Counted from the first letter of the stretch, positions 25,436-34,420 are shown. The stretch is DNA of 41,019 nt from JBBATK01 sp039810585 (GCA_039810585.1 JBDHXF010000034.1:1-41019), one strand, 5' to 3'. The notes: generated from the letters alone by a model not told the origin. Numbers and translations: made by a program.

Positions 25436-26347
25436 TCATCGCAAATTCAACTCGGCCGGAAGCTCTTGGGCTTGAGGCTGCCACTCCCAGATTCGTGGAA
25501 GCATGATGTACAGGAACTCGTGGTACACGCTGCGCGGGAGGAAGCGACGTAAAAGACTAAAAAACCTCGCGTCTAATGTGGCAGCTACCCGCAGTGGCGG
25601 GCGCGAAGCCTTCATAGTACGCAGCACAACATCTGCAACATCAGCAGCAGAGCTCGGCGACCAACGCATCATGCGAGAAATAAAGCGGCTCATATTGCGG
25701 TAATAGGGCTCGTACACTTGTTCACCCATCGCGTCGCTCCGCACTTTGTCGGTAACATACACGTGCTCAAACGAATCCGATCGCACAAAACCCGGTTGCA
25801 CGAGCGACACCTTTACGTTCCAGGGTTTCATTTCATACCACAGTGCTTCGGTCGCTCCTTCAAGGGCGAACTTCGATGCCGAGTAGGCAGACATAGTGGG
25901 CATACTCATCATGCCGCCAACCGACGAAACGTTGATGATACGTCCGCTGCGCTGCTCCCGCATCACCGGAAGGACGGAGCGGGCAAGATCCATGGGACCG
26001 AAGTAATTGACGTGCGCCTGATGGTAATCGTCCTTGCGCGACATGTGCTCGAACACCGCACGGTAAGCTATGCCGGCATTGTTGATCAGCACATCGATGC
26101 GACCAAACTCCTGCATGGCTCGGCGCACCACCTGTTCTCGTTGCACTTCATTCGTCACATCCAAGGGCATGTGAAGGAAGGTCGGCGTGTCGGGCAAGCC
26201 CTGTTCACGCAAGCGATGCAGCGATTGTTCGCGTGCGGTGGCGATAACGCGGTAGTTGCTGCGATAGAGTTTCTTTGCTACTGCCAATCCAATACCGGAA
26301 CTACTGCCTGTAAGGATGACAACCGGGTGTTCATGAGTGGTGTTCAT
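25436..26347 (-). CDS. Short-chain dehydrogenase/reductase
   Basis: Classical SDR of 303 residues, probably NADP-dependent. The Rossmann motif TGSSSGIGLAVAKKL, NNAG (in VLINNAGIA), the serine in IINVSSVGG and the YSASK catalytic motif are all present in order. A longer C-terminal region (~230-303) with hydrophobic helices (FFSLLRRFLPRSVYHEFLYIMLPRI, residues split here for reading) suggests membrane association, as in lipid-modifying SDRs. The start at 26347 has an AAGGAG site. The substrate is unknown. It lies 107 bases after the M1 peptidase gene on the same strand. Confidence 0.92.
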   Translation of the reverse strand: MNTTHEHPVVILTGSSSGIGLAVAKKLYRSNYRVIATAREQSLHRLREQGLPDTPTFLHMPLDVTNEVQREQVVRRAMQEFGRIDVLINNAGIAYRAVFEHMSRKDDYHQAHVNYFGPMDLARSVLPVMREQRSGRIINVSSVGGMMSMPTMSAYSASKFALEGATEALWYEMKPWNVKVSLVQPGFVRSDSFEHVYVTDKVRSDAMGEQVYEPYYRNMSRFISRMMRWSPSSAADVADVVLRTMKASRPPLRVAATLDARFFSLLRRFLPRSVYHEFLYIMLPRIWEWQPQAQELPAELNLR

Positions 26348-26454
26348 GAGTGCTCCTTTTTGTCACAAGACAGTAGGAGTAAACCTCACGTTGACAAAAA
26401 GGTACAGCGAGAGTTGCTAACAAATGCTAACAAATGTGAATAGGCAACGTGTGC

Positions 26455-28932
26455 CTATCGGCGACGTCTCCCCGGCGTTTCACCAACCAGCTTTGCGAGG
26501 ATATCCTGTTGCCACTTCTTCCACTGATGGGCACGATAATACTTCACAAACAACTCGCTATACCTGCGTTGCTGCATCCAGCCTTCCGCTAAACCGCGTG
26601 CCACGTCTGCCAGACGGTTATTCGTACTCAGCATGGCTTCGACCAAATAGCCAACCAAAGCCTCGTTGCAGTAGTTCAGTCTCTTGACCGCCGCCATTGC
26701 ATTCTGCCTCGTCTGAAACTCAAACGAGTGAGAACAATAATCCACCAGTGTGTCGAGTGCTGCACGATCATTGTCTGCTGCGCGACACTCTAAGCACGCT
26801 ATGTGCACCCTTTGGGATGGTCCATGCACATTCTCCAGCTTCTTCAGGTACTCTGCCTTACGCGACGGAAAATTCTCGCAGAGCTTCGTGAACACATTTT
26901 CGATAATCCAGTACGACGAGTCTGCCAGCATACGCTCGTAACTCTCACGAAGCTTTTCGGGAATTCGCTTCGTCCCCGACACAACTGCCTTTCGTACCTC
27001 CACATCGTTATCGCCGATCGCGGTCTTCACGAGATCCGTCGCAATGGTTGTTTTGCTTCGCAGCATGTGCGCAACGATCTCAGACTTGACGGCTTGAAAA
27101 CTTTCCTTCGTATAGATACTTTGTAAAAACTCATCGGTTTTCTGTTCGTCAAAAGTCGAGTCCTCATGCATTTGGTGAACGGCATCGTAGCGATCAATCA
27201 TGTGAGGAGCATTCATCGCCTGCTCTCGCAACTCTTCAAACGATTTCTTGAAATTCACCCGTTTCAGGATGTACGAACCCGGATCGAAGAGTGTGTAGGC
27301 AATGTCCTTCTTTTGGGGATTGGGTACCCGCACCGTCTGCGCCTGCTTCGACACTTCTTCGCGCACGGTATTCATACTGCCGTCTTTGTAATGGACCTCG
27401 AATACAACGGGCATGCGGAAATATGGACTCAAGGCATCTGCCACCTGGGTCTGCTCCACTTGAAATTCCGTGGAGCGTTCGCCGCTCTTCATGTCCATCA
27501 CATCCTGATACCTCACCGTGTAGTTCGGCTCATTGCCTCGGTAGAGCCACTCGTCGAAAAACCAATCGAGCGACATCCCCAAGGCGTCCTGAAACGCCAA
27601 GTAAAACTCATCCGTATGCACCAGTGAGTAAGCATGATGCTTGAGATAATAGGTGATGGCATGATCGAAGTTGTTCTCCCCTACCACATAGCGCAACATG
27701 TCGAGCACTGCGGATCCTTTAGGGTAACGGCGCGCTGTGCCGGAGAGACTACTCACTACCGGCAAGCGGTCTCGTTCACCTGCTCCGAGCGCTTGATTCT
27801 GCTCACCCCGACGCATCCACTCATAGGTGGGCTCGCCATACACTTTGCGTGAGAAGAGCTTGGGATAGAAAGTGGCAAACGATTCATGCAACCAGATGTC
27901 CTTCCAGTCGCGCTCCGTAATAAAATCCCCAAACCACTGATGGGTCAGCTCGTGCACGTCGGTGCCGATGTAATTACGATCCAGCGCCTCGCGGGCGTCG
28001 CAAAGCGAGAAGTCGCCAAACACCGTTGCCGTCGTGTTTTCCATCGCGCCAAAAATGTAGTCCTGCACCGGCACCTGTGAGTACGACTCCCAGGGAAAGG
28101 GCACGTTTAACTGCTTCTCCATGAAGTCGATCGCCTCCGTGGCATAACGATAGGTGGGCTGCACACACTCGGGTCGCTCCGGATAGTAGTACAAGTGCAC
28201 CGGCAGACCTGATGCGCTGTGTCGCTCTTCAATCGCAAACTTTCCGATGGCAACCATGATGAGATAGGTCACATGCGGCTTCGTCATGGTGTAATGCCAG
28301 GTCTTGGTTCCATCGCTGTTGAGCGTTGTTCCCAGCAAATTTCCGTTCGAGAGAACTTGATATGAGGAATCGAAAGTGATGATCGTTTCCGTGATCATCT
28401 TATCGTTGGGATAGTCATCCAGGATACACCAATTACGGTTATCACTATCCTCGCCTTGCGTCCACACCTGCTTACGCGCGCGGTTGGTGGAGTCGCTCCA
28501 ACCCGTGAAGTGCATACCGCGACGCGGGTGACACTCATAGTCGAAGCTAATAGTGTCCGTTCCGTCGTACACTAAACCCGGCTGCGGATAGACGCGAACC
28601 GAACTGTCGAACACCACAAATCGCAGCGGCTTGCCATTCAAACGAGCGCTGTGAACGGTCATGCGCACACCGTCAAAATCAATCGAGTCCACCTTCTCGC
28701 GCAAAGAGTGCACGATGCCACTCACCGTTCCCTGCACCTTGCCCTCCGGACCATCAACGCGAATGTTAATTGTCACATGTTCTATATCTATTACGTGCTC
28801 ACGACTCTCACCACCAGGCTCCACGAAGACCGTTGAGGTAGGTTGATACCAGGATTGCGAATGGAGTAAAGAAGAAAAACCGTTAAGAAGCACGAGCGCT
28901 GTAAGTGCGAGGCTGAAGACAAAACTCTTCAT
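26455..28932 (-). CDS. Secreted M1-family zinc aminopeptidase
   Basis: Exported metallopeptidase of 825 residues that should remove N-terminal amino acids from peptides in the periplasm or outside. The signal peptide is MKSFVFSLALTALVLLNGFSS. The M1 substrate motif GAMEN (FGAMENTTA) precedes the zinc site HELTH at 327-331, with the third ligand E350 in WLHESF (HExxH-18-E spacing intact). A C-terminal helical HEAT-like part (~550-825) follows (LVKTAIGDNDVEVRKAVV). There is no T9SS sorting domain. The start at 28932 is chosen because the signal peptide follows immediately; an in-frame start at 28971 would add 13 polar residues. Confidence 0.93.
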   Translation of the reverse strand: MKSFVFSLALTALVLLNGFSSLLHSQSWYQPTSTVFVEPGGESREHVIDIEHVTINIRVDGPEGKVQGTVSGIVHSLREKVDSIDFDGVRMTVHSARLNGKPLRFVVFDSSVRVYPQPGLVYDGTDTISFDYECHPRRGMHFTGWSDSTNRARKQVWTQGEDSDNRNWCILDDYPNDKMITETIITFDSSYQVLSNGNLLGTTLNSDGTKTWHYTMTKPHVTYLIMVAIGKFAIEERHSASGLPVHLYYYPERPECVQPTYRYATEAIDFMEKQLNVPFPWESYSQVPVQDYIFGAMENTTATVFGDFSLCDAREALDRNYIGTDVHELTHQWFGDFITERDWKDIWLHESFATFYPKLFSRKVYGEPTYEWMRRGEQNQALGAGERDRLPVVSSLSGTARRYPKGSAVLDMLRYVVGENNFDHAITYYLKHHAYSLVHTDEFYLAFQDALGMSLDWFFDEWLYRGNEPNYTVRYQDVMDMKSGERSTEFQVEQTQVADALSPYFRMPVVFEVHYKDGSMNTVREEVSKQAQTVRVPNPQKKDIAYTLFDPGSYILKRVNFKKSFEELREQAMNAPHMIDRYDAVHQMHEDSTFDEQKTDEFLQSIYTKESFQAVKSEIVAHMLRSKTTIATDLVKTAIGDNDVEVRKAVVSGTKRIPEKLRESYERMLADSSYWIIENVFTKLCENFPSRKAEYLKKLENVHGPSQRVHIACLECRAADNDRAALDTLVDYCSHSFEFQTRQNAMAAVKRLNYCNEALVGYLVEAMLSTNNRLADVARGLAEGWMQQRRYSELFVKYYRAHQWKKWQQDILAKLVGETPGRRRR

Positions 28933-29054
28933 GAGGTCTGTGTGAGGTTTGTACAAACGAGGAGAGAACAAATATAGCAGTGCGATGTCTGTTCATTGTT
29001 CATCGATTACGATCGGAAACAGTGAACGAGCACAAAGAGGATATCTTCCCATAG

Positions 29055-29080
29055 ATTCTTCTTACGCACGCGCTTCGCGC
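29055..29080 (-). repeat. Palindromic GAA-loop element, copy 4
   Basis: On the minus strand GCGC-GAA-GCGC is followed by GTGCGTAAGAAGAAT. A second, imperfect GCGAAGCAC unit lies directly beside it (29081-29092). It sits downstream of the sigma-54 activator gene and upstream of the M1 gene. Confidence 0.5.
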
Positions 29081-29119
29081 TGTGCTTCGCGGCAGGAGGG
29101 ATTAAACGTCGTACAGGTG

Positions 29120-29244
29120 TAGCCTACGTCTTCCAAACCGAGAGTTAGTCTACATCTTCCAAACCGAGTGTTAGCCTACATTTTCCAGACCGAGTGTTAG
29201 CCTACATCTTCCAGACCGAGTGTTAGCCTACGTCTTCCAGACCA
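29120..29244 (-). repeat. 26-bp tandem repeat, ~4.8 copies
   Basis: Units at 29120-29145, 29146-29171, 29172-29197, 29198-29223 and a partial one at 29224-29244. Differences between units are single bases. The partial unit is the last codons and the stop of the sigma-54 activator gene (GLEDVG and TAA). Each further unit repeats these codons and a stop codon 3' of the gene. There are no spacers, so it is not a CRISPR array. Confidence 0.9.
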
Positions 29245-30419
29245 TATTCCTGCATCTTGCGATACAGGGTGCGCTCACTCAATCCGAGAGCGCGGGCAGC
29301 ATTACGGCGGGAGCCGTGAAAACGTCGGAGCGCTACGATGATGAGGCGCTTTTCCATCGATTCTAAATTCAAATCTTTTTTGTCCCAACCAAGCTCATCA
29401 ACGTCCTGCGCCGCTGGGTTGTGGAACGACAAATCCTTTAAGCGATCGACCAAGGCGGTGAATGCTTGCTTGATGGCCGATACGTCGGATTGTAACTGTA
29501 GCAGACTCTGATACACCAGCGGGTCGGAGCCTTGAGCTGCAGTACCGGCGGCACCATGAACAGTAGGTTGTTGCACGCGTACAAGTGCCATGCTGCCGTA
29601 GTCGCTCTGCACCTCGTGCTCGCGGTCGGGATGAATATAACTGCGCACCTGATCGGCAGTCACCCGAGCGCCTTGGTTGATGGTGACGATACTCTCGACC
29701 AAGTTTCGCAGCTCCCGAATATTTCCACGCCACGAATGCGCTTCGAGTACCTCGTAGGCATCGTCCTCTACACCTTCGAAGGCAAAGCCATTACGTTCGC
29801 ACACGCGGTCGGCAAAGAACTGCACGAGTTCCGGGATGTCCTCAGGATGGCGTCGCAAAGGCGGCAAATGAATCTGCACCGCGTTGAGACGGAAGAAGAG
29901 ATCCTGTCGGAAATTGCCCTGCCGGACTTCGTATTCCAAATCCCGATTGGTGGCACCCACCACGCGTACATCCACGCGCTGCACCTGTGTGGAGCCAAGA
30001 CGCGTAAACTCGCCACTCTCCAACACTCGCAGTAACTTGACCTGAGTACCAAAGGGCATTTCACCAATCTCGTCGAGGAAGATGGTGCCGTGGTTGGCTA
30101 CTTCAAAGAAACCCTTGCGCTGCTCTGTTGCACCGGTGAAGGCACCTTTCTCATGACCAAACAGTTCGGACTCCAGAAGCGTTTCCGGAATGGCGCCACA
30201 GTTGACGGAGACGAAGGGTGATTTACGACGATTGCTCATCCCGTGGATGGCGTTGGCAAAGACTTCCTTGCCGGTTCCGGTTTCACCGGTGAGTAATACC
30301 GTTAGGTCAGTCGGTGCCACTTGTGACAAACGCATGACCGCTTCACGCACCGCCTGCGAGGAGCCGATGATACCGTATCGAGATTGCAGAATGTTGAGAA
30401 TGTTGTCGCTCTTAGCCAT
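29223..30419 (-). CDS. Sigma-54-dependent activator without receiver domain
   Basis: Bacterial enhancer-binding protein of 398 residues that remodels sigma-54 RNA polymerase using ATP. It starts almost at once with the AAA+ domain: Walker A GETGTGKE (45-52), the sigma-54 loop GAFTGA (92-97), Walker B TIFLDEIGE (112-120) and the WRGNIRELRNL sensor region. A linker (~270-345) is followed by a Fis-type helix-turn-helix (RNAARALGLSERTLYRKMQ) for DNA binding. No receiver, GAF or PAS domain is present, so control must come from a partner protein or from expression level. The last codons are tandemly repeated downstream as a 26-bp repeat. Confidence 0.95.
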   Translation of the reverse strand: MAKSDNILNILQSRYGIIGSSQAVREAVMRLSQVAPTDLTVLLTGETGTGKEVFANAIHGMSNRRKSPFVSVNCGAIPETLLESELFGHEKGAFTGATEQRKGFFEVANHGTIFLDEIGEMPFGTQVKLLRVLESGEFTRLGSTQVQRVDVRVVGATNRDLEYEVRQGNFRQDLFFRLNAVQIHLPPLRRHPEDIPELVQFFADRVCERNGFAFEGVEDDAYEVLEAHSWRGNIRELRNLVESIVTINQGARVTADQVRSYIHPDREHEVQSDYGSMALVRVQQPTVHGAAGTAAQGSDPLVYQSLLQLQSDVSAIKQAFTALVDRLKDLSFHNPAAQDVDELGWDKKDLNLESMEKRLIIVALRRFHGSRRNAARALGLSERTLYRKMQEYGLEDVG

Positions 30420-30565
30420 GTACCTGTCGTACGATCAAAACGTCTCGACGCGAGAATTACCACACCGAGGGTTGAATGAGTCTTAAAGAATCCCGATGCA
30501 AAACTACGATTACCGGGACAACGAAGAGGAATAGACGAGGATGACCGCGCAACATTGCGGCGCCA

Positions 30566-30607
30566 ATGTGAGCAGAGACACGAACGATGTGAGCAGAGAC
30601 ACGAACG
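30566..30607. repeat. 21-bp tandem repeat, two copies
   Basis: Units 30566-30586 and 30587-30607 are identical. They lie in the 236-base gap between the rhodanese and the sigma-54 activator genes. No function is evident. Confidence 0.8.
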
Positions 30608-30655
30608 AAATAGCGTTGAGCACGGTGGCAGAGTAGTGAAAAAGCTAACGCACGA

Positions 30656-31420
30656 TCACTTCAAACCTTGTTTCTCGGAGTACTCGGTCCACCCACCGAG
30701 GTAGATAAACACTTTACTAAAACCCATCTGGATGAGAACGTCGCACAATTCATGACTCAGTTCGCAGTTCCCGCCACCACAGTATGCCACCACCGGTCGA
30801 TCCTTTGGCAGCGAATACAACAGGCGCATACTTTGGTCACGATATCCCGGATCTTCGGGGAACTGCACCATATCAACATTCAGCGAATTCTTTAATGCAG
30901 CTTTTTCGTGTTCCTCCACCTTTCGGGCATCAATGAAGGTCACTCCCGGTGTCGCCAACAGCTTCACGACTTGCTCATAATTAACCGATAACGGCAGCTT
31001 TGCTGCAGCGGAAGCTTCGGAATTAGAACCTGAGGTCTTGGCCGGAGATTCTACTCCGGGATTTTTCTTGGTGTCGGCTATTGCGATGGATTTGCCCGGC
31101 ACGGTTGCGCTGACGTTTTGAGGACTGAGGGTCTTAGGAGCGGTCACGCTCACAGTGTTTTGCGTCGGAGTAGAGCTCAGGCCACTTTGTGCCGTCACAT
31201 AACTTGGCGTTTGCGCACTTTGGCTAGCACTTGTTTGCCCACTCGACAACGAGCCCGTCGTGCTGCCAAGCAGCGAATCCAACGACGCGTCCGAGGTTTG
31301 CGTTACATCCCGCTCCTCATGCAGCCAGGGCAAGGGATGTGGGTTGACCACGGCATTGACAACACCGGCAACGATGATGGAAAGACCGATAACAAAGAGG
31401 GCTTCGCGAACAGTTTTCAT
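30656..31420 (-). CDS. Membrane-anchored rhodanese-like protein
   Basis: Protein of 254 residues with an N-terminal membrane helix (ALFVIGLSIIVAGVVNAVV, ~7-25). A long Ser/Thr/Ala-rich linker (~38-142) leads to a rhodanese domain (~147-252). The domain has the strand FIDARKVEEHEKA, and the active-site Cys214 sits in YCGGGNCELS. Rhodanese domains carry sulfur as a cysteine persulfide. Its orientation suggests a periplasmic domain, but this is uncertain. The loop CGGGNC is of the usual six-residue rhodanese length, with a second cysteine at 219. The partner is unknown. Confidence 0.88.
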   Translation of the reverse strand: MKTVREALFVIGLSIIVAGVVNAVVNPHPLPWLHEERDVTQTSDASLDSLLGSTTGSLSSGQTSASQSAQTPSYVTAQSGLSSTPTQNTVSVTAPKTLSPQNVSATVPGKSIAIADTKKNPGVESPAKTSGSNSEASAAAKLPLSVNYEQVVKLLATPGVTFIDARKVEEHEKAALKNSLNVDMVQFPEDPGYRDQSMRLLYSLPKDRPVVAYCGGGNCELSHELCDVLIQMGFSKVFIYLGGWTEYSEKQGLK

Positions 31421-31450
31421 AGGCAGTTTGGCTCTGAGGGAATTTGTCGC

Positions 31451-31480
31451 TCATGACGCCGAAGGCGGCACGAATCATGA
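31451..31480 (+). repeat. Palindromic GAA-loop element, copy 5 (diverged)
   Basis: CGCC-GAA-GGCG (31457-31467) is followed by GCACGAAT, the whole framed by TCATGA on both sides. It lies between the J-domain and rhodanese genes. The stem sequence differs from other copies but the loop and tail are kept. Confidence 0.45.
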
Positions 31481-31531
31481 GGAATAGACGACACTAAGGG
31501 AACAGACGTTGACACAATCGGACGACGAAAT

Positions 31532-32143
31532 CTACTTAAAACCGCGCACTCTGGCGAGGACTTCGTAGGCCATATTGATTTCCTGCGCCTTGCGCTTGGC
31601 ACTTTCTTGCTGCGCCGGACTTTCGGAGGCGACTTTGTCCGGATGGACTAAACGAATTTTCTCTCGATAGGCAGACTTGATTTTTTCCACCGAAGCGGTT
31701 GGTGGTATGCCCAGCAACTTATAGGCTTGGTACACAGCCTGAACTTGGGCTTGATGCCTGGCACTCTGTGCCCCTCCACGCTGCGATGCACCTCCGGCAC
31801 CCTCTGCGCGCCCTGAAGAGGAGGACGGACGTGTGCGTTGAGAACCCGAGCCTTGTGCACCACCCTGGCGGGTGGATGAGGCTCCACTATCAAAGGAGGA
31901 GCTCCGCGAATTCTCTCCGGCTGTACGGGAAGAATCTGCGCGAGGTGGAGTGTCTGACGATGGAGCCCGTGACGACGCTCCGTGCGTCCCGGAGCTCTTG
32001 GAGCCCTGCGGGTTTCGAGCGGAGAGTTCATCGATAAGACGTCGGAGTTCCTCATCACTATCCTGCAGAATGTCTTCAAACTGCCGAGTGTGATTGACGA
32101 ATTGCGACTTCACAAGACGTGATATGCGGTGCAAAATGCCCAT
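31532..32143 (-). CDS. J-domain protein with PspA-like N-terminal helix
   Basis: Co-chaperone-like protein of 203 residues. The C-terminal J domain (~137-203) has the essential HPD at 167-169 and should stimulate an Hsp70. Residues ~45-130 are a low-complexity Ser/Gly/Ala linker. The N-terminus (MGILHRISRLVKSQFVN, then EDILQDSDEELRRLIDEL) resembles the first helices of PspA/IM30 membrane-binding proteins. This would place the J domain at the membrane surface; the likeness is by eye and only ~40 residues long. Its start follows the SDR stop by two bases, so both genes are co-transcribed. Confidence 0.85.
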   Translation of the reverse strand: MGILHRISRLVKSQFVNHTRQFEDILQDSDEELRRLIDELSARNPQGSKSSGTHGASSRAPSSDTPPRADSSRTAGENSRSSSFDSGASSTRQGGAQGSGSQRTRPSSSSGRAEGAGGASQRGGAQSARHQAQVQAVYQAYKLLGIPPTASVEKIKSAYREKIRLVHPDKVASESPAQQESAKRKAQEINMAYEVLARVRGFK

Positions 32144-32145
32144 GA

Positions 32146-32904
32146 TTATTCGCTACGACGGTACACGCTCGTGGTACTGGCTTGATCTGCAGGCATGATC
32201 AGCATGTCGTGCACACTCACGTGCGGAGGACGCGTGGCGCAAAAGACCACGGCATCCGCCACGTCATCGGCATGCAGGGGACGCATTCCCTTGTAGGTCT
32301 GAGCCGCGCGTTCCGTATCACCACGGTAGCGCACTTCCGAGAATTCTGTTTCTACCATACCGGGATCGATATTGGTCACGCGGATGCCGGAGCCAAGAAG
32401 GTCCAACTGCATAGACTCACTCAGCGCGCGGGTGGCGTGCTTGGTGGCACAGTACACGTTTCCTTTGGGATACACTTGACGTCCGGCAATGGAACTGATG
32501 TTGATAATCATGCCTTGTCCGCGCTCTACCATAGACGGTAGTACTGCCTTTGTAACGTACAGCAACCCCTTAAGATTGGTGTCGATCATTTCTTCCCAAT
32601 CCTGCAACTGGCCCTCTTGAATGGTCAGCAAACCTCTGGATAGACCTGCGTTGTTCACCAAGACGTCAATACCACGGAATTCGTCCGGCAGTGAGGCAAA
32701 GGCGGCCGCCACCGCTTCATGATCCCGCACGTCCAGTTGCACACAATGGGTAGGAACATTCAGCTCTGAAGCCAGAGCTTCGAGACGATCGAGTCGACGG
32801 GCGATTAAGACTAATCGAGCATTGAGACGGGCAAAATGACGGGCGCAGGCTTCGCCGATACCGGCAGATGCGCCGCTGATACACACAAGAGAATTGGAAA
32901 GCAT
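32146..32904 (-). CDS. Short-chain dehydrogenase, YdfG-like
   Basis: NADP-type SDR of 252 residues. It has SGASAGIGEACARHF for the cofactor, NNAG (VLVNNAGLS), the serine in INISSIAGRQ and the catalytic YCATK. The sequence near the end (HDMLIMPADQAST) matches the YdfG/serine-3-dehydrogenase subgroup, which oxidises 3-hydroxy acids and reduces small aldehydes or malonic semialdehyde. The start at 32904 is preferred over 32934 because the Rossmann strand follows directly. It is divergent from the M16 gene and coupled to the J-domain gene. Confidence 0.92.
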   Translation of the reverse strand: MLSNSLVCISGASAGIGEACARHFARLNARLVLIARRLDRLEALASELNVPTHCVQLDVRDHEAVAAAFASLPDEFRGIDVLVNNAGLSRGLLTIQEGQLQDWEEMIDTNLKGLLYVTKAVLPSMVERGQGMIINISSIAGRQVYPKGNVYCATKHATRALSESMQLDLLGSGIRVTNIDPGMVETEFSEVRYRGDTERAAQTYKGMRPLHADDVADAVVFCATRPPHVSVHDMLIMPADQASTTSVYRRSE

Positions 32905-33016
32905 CGTACGATGGAAGAGAGGACGAAAAGACAAAAATACTGGTTGCCGACAGAACTCAGAACTGCTCGGTCGGCTGGTTTTACTCTATTCATTGGCTGC
33001 TGCCTATCTTTGTTTT

Positions 33017-33037
33017 GCCGCATTTCGCGGCTTTTTT
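33017..33037 (+). terminator. Terminator-like hairpin in front of the M16 gene
   Basis: GCCGC-ATTTC-GCGGC followed by six T residues. It lies 26 bases before the ATG at 33063, where a terminator for an upstream plus-strand gene is not needed. It could be an attenuator in the M16 leader, or it could stop antisense transcription. The stem is only 5 bp. Confidence 0.45.
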
Positions 33038-33062
33038 ATGGACGATACCCGGGTACGAGACC

Positions 33063-34391
33063 ATGTCGGCAGCTCCCATCAAGGACTCTGTTGGGTCCTT
33101 TCACTTCCCTCCGCATCGCATCTTTAGTCTGCCTAGCGGAGCAAAAGTTTTTGTCGTGCACGACCCATCGCAAGAGCTGCTCTCGCTTTCGGTTGTGGCC
33201 AAAGCAGGATCCACTCAAGAACATCACGGTGGTGAAGCCGGGATGGGCGCGGCCATGCTGGTGCGCGGAACCAAGAAGCTTGGTCCTACGGACTTTGCTG
33301 AACGCATCGACTCTTTAGGTGCGGCAATTCGAGGGATGGGACATCGTGATACCACCGGTGTGGGCCTGACCGGTCTTGCCACGTATTCTGACGACTTGTT
33401 TGCCTTAATTGCCGATTGCATCCACGAGCCGCTGTTTGATGCCGACGAGTTTGAGCGCCTGCGCTTTCAATGGCTGAGTGATCAGGAATATAGTTTGTCT
33501 GATCCACAGTATCTAGCCGGCCGCTGTTTTTCGGAGCTCATGTTTAGCGGGCATCCTTACGGGCGATCTCGTCACGGCACGCTCGACACGTTAAAGACAC
33601 TCACGCGTGAACAGTGCGTCGATTTCTATGCAACTGTACATAAAAGTGCACCTTGGTTTGTGGTCGTAGCAGGAAACTTCCCACCGGATCGCGTGGACGA
33701 ATTGGTGCATCGACATTTTGACACATTGAACGGCACCTCGGCTCAGCTTCAGCGTATCGAGCCGGCAGCCATCGACACTCTTCGTTGTGGTTTTAGCGCG
33801 TGCGAGCAGGCTCAACAGGCAGTGCTCCATGTGGGTCAACTCTCCATTGGTCGAGAGTCCGGCGACTTCCCCGGTCTGCAACTCCTGAATACGGCCTTTG
33901 GAGGGTACTTTTTGTCTCGGCTCAACAGTATCATTCGCGAGCAGAAAGGCTTTAGCTATGGCGTGCACTCGTCGTTAGATGCCATGGTTCACGGAGCTCG
34001 ACTCGCGGTATCCTGTAGTGTGAGTCACGAGAACCTTGCCGAAACCATTGCCATTATTCGTTCCGAGTGGACACGTTTAGCAGAGGAGAAAATTTCCGAG
34101 GATGAACTGCGTCATTGCAAACGCTACATCCTCGGTTCATTTGCTCGCGGTATGGAAACTCCACAGCAGGTTGCTCAATTCCTAGGCAATGCTGAGGAAT
34201 TTGGTCTTCAACCTTCCTACTACGAGGATTTCGTCGCTCGCATCGCAGAGTTAAGCGCGGATGATTTGCTGGAAGTTCAACACCGTCAACTTCATCCAAA
34301 CCAGCTGGTGATCGCCGCATCGGGCAAAGCCGATCTGGTTCGACCTGTTCTTGAACACGTGGGCGATACGCGAGAAATCAACGTGCTCTAG
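33063..34391 (+). CDS. M16-family peptidase-fold subunit, probably non-catalytic
   Basis: Protein of 442 residues with two M16 (pitrilysin/insulinase-type) halves. The first half has the usual framework (VVAKAGSTQE and MLVRGTKKLGPTDFAERID), but the zinc motif HxxEH is absent: the matching place reads HHGGEAGMGAAM. The second half keeps the GGYFLSRLNSIIREQKGFSYGV motif, whose Arg and Tyr bind substrate. In two-subunit M16B enzymes this is the pattern of the non-catalytic partner. No zinc-binding partner is in the window. The ATG at 33063 is chosen because the open frame upstream lacks another ATG and runs through the terminator-like hairpin. It is followed by moxR-type and other genes on the same strand. 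Confidence 0.88.
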   Translation: MSAAPIKDSVGSFHFPPHRIFSLPSGAKVFVVHDPSQELLSLSVVAKAGSTQEHHGGEAGMGAAMLVRGTKKLGPTDFAERIDSLGAAIRGMGHRDTTGVGLTGLATYSDDLFALIADCIHEPLFDADEFERLRFQWLSDQEYSLSDPQYLAGRCFSELMFSGHPYGRSRHGTLDTLKTLTREQCVDFYATVHKSAPWFVVVAGNFPPDRVDELVHRHFDTLNGTSAQLQRIEPAAIDTLRCGFSACEQAQQAVLHVGQLSIGRESGDFPGLQLLNTAFGGYFLSRLNSIIREQKGFSYGVHSSLDAMVHGARLAVSCSVSHENLAETIAIIRSEWTRLAEEKISEDELRHCKRYILGSFARGMETPQQVAQFLGNAEEFGLQPSYYEDFVARIAELSADDLLEVQHRQLHPNQLVIAASGKADLVRPVLEHVGDTREINVL

Positions 34392-34420
34392 ACTGCCTCA
34401 TTGAAAACGATACACACACT

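Noticed and set aside
29120..29244. Possible CRISPR array
   Set aside because: The 26-bp units are directly adjacent with no unique spacers, and they copy the end of the neighbouring gene.
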